NCBI GenBank assembly: GCA_900299185.1
Contig: OMIV01000344.1
Location: 1-64,000 of the forward strand
DNA from: Planctomycetaceae bacterium
GTDB taxonomy: Bacteria; Planctomycetota; Planctomycetia; Planctomycetales; Planctomycetaceae
Direction: 5' to 3'
DNA: 64,000 nt
Part shown: in pieces, positions 60,894 through 64,000 of the stretch
Layout of the letters: the number at the start of each line of letters is the position of its first letter
How positions within the stretch are numbered: the stretch's first letter is position 1
Translations under genes and position numbers: made by a program
Notes under the pieces: generated by a model
What the model was told of the DNA's origin: nothing
What the model saw: the letters and a program-made list of their open reading frames with translations, nothing else
The model's database searches: none

Positions 60894-62291
60894 TTAAGTC
60901 TCCGAATCGCTGCCATCGCTGCTGAGCCCAAATGCTTCCAGCCGCGAGTTCAAAGCCACTCGCGATAGCCCCAGCAACTTGGCCGCGTTCATCTTGTTGC
61001 CCTTCGCTTGCTGTAACGCCGCTTCCACGTGCTGCCGCTCGACACGCTGCAAGAGGGAACTCAAAGGCTCGAACAACGACGGCGTCGAAGGACTCAATGA
61101 CTCCGCATCCAGTCCCGAGCGGAACCTCAACGGCAAATCGCTCGCAGCAATGACGCTGCCTTTGCAGTTCGAGTGTGCCGCCACGATGACCTCGCGCAGT
61201 TCATCGAGATTCCCCGGCCAGGAATACTCTTCGAGCTGCGTCCAAACATCGGCAGAGATCCCAGTGATCTGCTTGCCGCCCGCTCGATTCGACTCTTCGA
61301 CAAAGTGCTGAGCGAACAGTCGCAATTCTTCCAATCGCTTTCGCAACGACGGCACTGCGATCTGCAGGCTGGTGACTTGATAGTAGAACGATTCGATCAA
61401 GCGATCGGCGGCCACGGCCTCGGCGAGATCTCTTTCGGACGAGACGATCAAACGCACGTGCTGACGAAACGCTCGTCCCGAATCGCCCGCCAAGAAGTCG
61501 AGCAACCGTTGCTGCAACTCGCGCGGCAAAGCTTCCACATGCTGCAAGTAGAGACAACCCGGATGTAACGCCGACACCGGAGTGATCTCGTTCCAATCCG
61601 AACCCAAGAGTCGCTCGATAGAACTCCGAACTTCATCCGGCGGCAGTTGCTGGCAGTCGATTGGCACAAAGGCTTTTGAGCCATGCTCACTCTCGTAATG
61701 AATGGCGCGAGCAACATGCTCTTTGCCAACGCCGGCTTCACCGATCAACGCAACCGAGACCAGGCTTTGTCGAGCGGCATTGATCTGCTCAAGCACACGG
61801 AGCATCGCAGCAGACTTTGCCACGATCGAATTCAAGCGATAGCGCTGCCGCAAGGCATGCCGCAGGGCTCCGAGTTCCGCATGCACTTGAGTCAGCATCG
61901 ACACTTCGATCGGCGGCTTGGCTTTCGGCACATCGATCACGATTCCCAGGACATAAGTGTCGCCCTCATCACTGCAGATTCGATGAAAGTTGACGAGCTT
62001 GGCCAGCGACTGCCCCGTTTGGCGATTCACGAAATACTTGGGAACCGCCAAGACCTCTTCGGAAAAGATCTCGTCGGGAGGCGCGAGTGCGCCGGTCACT
62101 GTTCCCAATGGTGTAATTCCCGTGTCACTCGTGAAGAGACACGGCAAACCCAACACGTCCTCAGCCGGGCAACCGCAGAGTTCAACACAACCTTTATTGA
62201 AGAAGACGACTCGACGTTTGGCGTCGAGCACGAACAACGCTTCGGTCGCATTGTCGAAAGCTACATCGATTCGTAAGCGGCGTTTGGACAC
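60894..62291 (-). CDS. PAS-AAA+-Fis protein like sigma54 activators, key motifs lost
   Basis: This 465-residue protein follows the NtrC-family plan: an N-terminal PAS domain (about 8-125), an AAA+ domain (about 150-380) and a Fis-type helix-turn-helix end (KGNKMNAAKLLGLSRVALNSRLE). Walker A (IGEAGVGKEHVARAIHYES) is present. The GAFTGA loop that touches sigma54 is missing: the place reads GSDWNEITPVSALHPG. The Walker B LDEI is replaced by LQHV, so ATP hydrolysis is doubtful. It probably binds DNA and senses a signal through PAS but may not activate sigma54 promoters in the normal way. It faces the palindromic element. Confidence 0.82.
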   Translation of the reverse strand: MSKRRLRIDVAFDNATEALFVLDAKRRVVFFNKGCVELCGCPAEDVLGLPCLFTSDTGITPLGTVTGALAPPDEIFSEEVLAVPKYFVNRQTGQSLAKLVNFHRICSDEGDTYVLGIVIDVPKAKPPIEVSMLTQVHAELGALRHALRQRYRLNSIVAKSAAMLRVLEQINAARQSLVSVALIGEAGVGKEHVARAIHYESEHGSKAFVPIDCQQLPPDEVRSSIERLLGSDWNEITPVSALHPGCLYLQHVEALPRELQQRLLDFLAGDSGRAFRQHVRLIVSSERDLAEAVAADRLIESFYYQVTSLQIAVPSLRKRLEELRLFAQHFVEESNRAGGKQITGISADVWTQLEEYSWPGNLDELREVIVAAHSNCKGSVIAASDLPLRFRSGLDAESLSPSTPSLFEPLSSLLQRVERQHVEAALQQAKGNKMNAAKLLGLSRVALNSRLEAFGLSSDGSDSET

Positions 62292-62484
62292 GGAGGAACT
62301 CTCTCATTGCTGACGAACATGACTTTCGAGATGTCAGTTGGTGCCGATCCTACCAACGACATCAACAAGTTGTTGGCAGACGACCAATGAAGCGTTGCAA
62401 CTGCTAGTTTCGGCCCGGAAGGCGACTCTAGCATGGCCCCAGTTACCGATCACTCCGTCTCCGTAAGCTGCGTGGGAACTGGCG

Positions 62485-62958
62485 ATGAAGCAAGCCGCAA
62501 TACCCTTACTTGTTCTCGTCATCATTGTGGGTTTGGCGATTCTCACATCGTGGCCGTCATCGTCGTTGGAAGCGGACCATTACCAAAAGTTCCGCGACGG
62601 AAAGTCTCTGTACTCGCTACTCAACTCTAGAATTCGCACTGGGCAACGCTTAGATGAAGTGGAAAGCATCCTCGGGCCAGCGACCCCACTAACGGACGGT
62701 GTCGTCGAGGTGCGAACGCAGCTTCAACAAGAAGCGTTGCAGTTCCCAGATCGGTATCCGCAAGGCGTCTATGACGACGACTCTTTCGTGACTTACCAAA
62801 TCGAGAATGGCAAGTTGTTGTTGCAACTGCGAAACGGAGTGCTCGTCAATCACGATCCGCTGACGTTCGAAGAGTTCGCATCTCCATCAGACATCGCTGG
62901 TGGAGGACGTAATGCCTTACCGCAAGAAGAACTCTCGATCGGCGGCTCAGGTTTCTGA
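62485..62958 (+). CDS. Hypothetical membrane-anchored protein
   Basis: This 157-residue protein starts with ATG 62485 and has an N-terminal hydrophobic helix (AAIPLLVLVIIVGLAIL) as signal anchor. The soluble part contains LNSRIRTGQRLDEVESILGPATPL (about 45-68), which resembles the start of SmpA/BamE-like or OmlA-like domains, and a strand-rich end. No family is named with confidence. It lies 133 bases before the PQQ-repeat gene on the same strand. Confidence 0.6.
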   Translation: MKQAAIPLLVLVIIVGLAILTSWPSSSLEADHYQKFRDGKSLYSLLNSRIRTGQRLDEVESILGPATPLTDGVVEVRTQLQQEALQFPDRYPQGVYDDDSFVTYQIENGKLLLQLRNGVLVNHDPLTFEEFASPSDIAGGGRNALPQEELSIGGSGF

Positions 62959-63090
62959 GTGACCTCAAGAGAGCAAGTTGGAGTTCCAGCGCTTCGCCCA
63001 AGTTAGATCTTGGGATGAGCGAATGACTCGAACGGCTCCCCAGGTCCGTTGCACTGGCTTCAAGAATCACTCTCTCGCAGGAACATCACC

Positions 63091-64000
63091 ATGCTCCGCA
63101 AGTCGTTGAGCTGGGCTTTCGTGGCTCTCATCGCGCTCTGTGGCAACGCGTTCGCTCAGAACGGATCAGAACGGCAATTGCCGACCGCGCGGATGCTGTC
63201 GCGATACGGTCTGGAACGAGCTTGGTGGAGCCAAGCGACGATGAACGTCTATCGGGACAAGCTCGCCCATCTCGCGCTCGACGACGAGAACCTTTACGTT
63301 CAATCCAGTGGCGGATCAGTCACAGCTTTTGATTGTGAGACCGGCGATAAGCGTTGGTTCGTGCAACTCGGCGAACCCGATGCCCCCAGCTACGCGCCGG
63401 TTTCAAATGATGAATTGGTGCTGATCAACTCGGGCTCGTCGCTCTATGCGCTCAATAAGAGATCCGGCAAGCAAGTGTGGCAGATTGCATTGCCAGCTCC
63501 GCCATCAACCAGCCCGGCGATCGATCGCAATCAACTCTACTACGGCACGTTGGATGGCAGCGTTTATTGCTTCGATCTGAAGGCTATTCAGAAGCTGCAT
63601 CGCGATAACCGACTGCCACAATGGTCGAACGTCGCTCAGAAGTGGCGTTTCAAGACCGCTCAAGAAGTCACCACGACGCCAGTCTTGGCAGGTGGTGTCA
63701 TCAACTTTGCGAGTCGCGATAAGTCGCTGTATGCGATCAATAAAGGCGACCGGAAGATGCAGTGGCAATTCGAAACCAACAAGGCGATCTCCGCGCCCCT
63801 CGCTCGCGCCGATGGGATGATCTTCTTAGGTACCGAAGACCTGAACCTGTTCTGCATCGGTCAAGAACGCGGCACGGTCAAATGGCAGTTCGTGGCGGGC
63901 TTGCCAATCCGCCGCCAAGCACACGTGATTGAGAACAGCGTTTACATCTTCCCCGAGAAGGGCGGCGTCTATTCACTGTCGAAGCAAACCGGCCAGCCGC
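63091..64000 (+). CDS. PQQ-repeat (beta-propeller) exported protein, runs off window
   Basis: The gene starts at ATG 63091 with a signal peptide (SLSWAFVALIALCGNAFAQ) and is still open at the right edge, so only 303 codons are visible. The visible part contains PQQ-like propeller blades, each with a GxxxW core: SVTAFDCETGDKRWFVQLG, SLYALNKRSGKQVWQIALP, SVYCFDLKAI, SLYAINKGDRKMQWQFET, NLFCIGQERGTVKWQFVAG. This repeat family binds PQQ or acts as a scaffold such as BamB. It may form an outer-membrane or cytoplasmic-membrane lipoprotein-type scaffold, but no lipobox is seen. C-terminal domains are unknown. Confidence 0.9.
   Translation, partial: MLRKSLSWAFVALIALCGNAFAQNGSERQLPTARMLSRYGLERAWWSQATMNVYRDKLAHLALDDENLYVQSSGGSVTAFDCETGDKRWFVQLGEPDAPSYAPVSNDELVLINSGSSLYALNKRSGKQVWQIALPAPPSTSPAIDRNQLYYGTLDGSVYCFDLKAIQKLHRDNRLPQWSNVAQKWRFKTAQEVTTTPVLAGGVINFASRDKSLYAINKGDRKMQWQFETNKAISAPLARADGMIFLGTEDLNLFCIGQERGTVKWQFVAGLPIRRQAHVIENSVYIFPEKGGVYSLSKQTGQP

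Noticed and set aside
1-64000. CRISPR arrays, tRNA or rRNA genes
   Set aside because: No regular direct repeats with spacers and no tRNA- or rRNA-like sequence were seen on reading; a covariance-model search would be decisive.

Overview
The window looks like chromosomal DNA of a member of the Planctomycetota. The evidence is gene content: two DUF1501 proteins, one beside a DUF1549/DUF1553 protein with a CAQCH motif, tandem DUF1559 pseudopilin-like genes, DUF1080 and PQQ-propeller proteins, a DUF1573 protein, a DUF58 protein, an EF-hand/RTX-like protein and many signal-peptide or lipoprotein genes of unknown role. I cannot place it below phylum with confidence.

Layout. 0-6 kb: DUF58 protein, an outer-membrane barrel protein, a small three-gene toxin-antitoxin-like cassette (DUF4160/DUF2442) and a large DUF1080-DUF1080-PQQ-EF-hand secreted protein. 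6-9 kb: a REP-associated tyrosine transposase (RAYT) bracketed by inverted REP hairpins, then an OLD-type ATPase/TOPRIM gene split by a +1 frame change at a CTT-TGA site; one REP copy supplies the end of that gene. 9-16 kb: an NSS-family amino-acid:Na+ symporter with a 40-residue MetS-type subunit, a FAD-dependent oxidoreductase, a hypothetical gene with an in-frame stop, and a nucleoid-type AT-hook protein with a strong terminator. 16-25 kb: hrpA helicase, DUF1573 protein, metallophosphatase-like tetraheme cytochrome, Nramp-like transporter, broken GNAT gene. 25-38 kb: DUF1501 and DUF1549 proteins, SIS-domain sugar-phosphate protein, GNAT and adenylate-kinase-like pair, two DUF1559 genes, a KaiC-like ATPase and a PIN/DUF104 toxin-antitoxin pair. 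38-45 kb: mqnA-mqnC (futalosine menaquinone pathway), RTX-like protein, M20 peptidase, serine beta-lactamase-like protein. 45-54 kb: fliF-fliG, a small cytochrome, a FabG-type reductase and a Tad/Flp pilus secretion cluster (cpaF-tadB-tadC), where cpaF and tadC each carry one in-frame stop. 54-64 kb: STAS protein, ExeA-like ATPase with a membrane partner, lipoproteins, a TlpA-like protein without CXXC, a sigma54-activator-like protein that has lost its key motifs, and a PQQ-repeat protein running off the right edge.

Two themes recur. First, intergenic DNA carries several unrelated families of short palindromic repeats (RAYT-linked REPs; a CCCCTCGCCCC/GGGGCGAGGGG element in three copies; a GCTGCGGCTGTGACGCAGC element in three copies; a nested 196-nt palindromic element). 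Second, at least five otherwise well-preserved genes are interrupted once each, by TAA, TAG, TGA or a +1 frame change. Use of all three stop codons argues against code reassignment; the choice is between real gene decay, recoding in individual cases, and base errors in the assembly. No rRNA, tRNA or CRISPR array was found.
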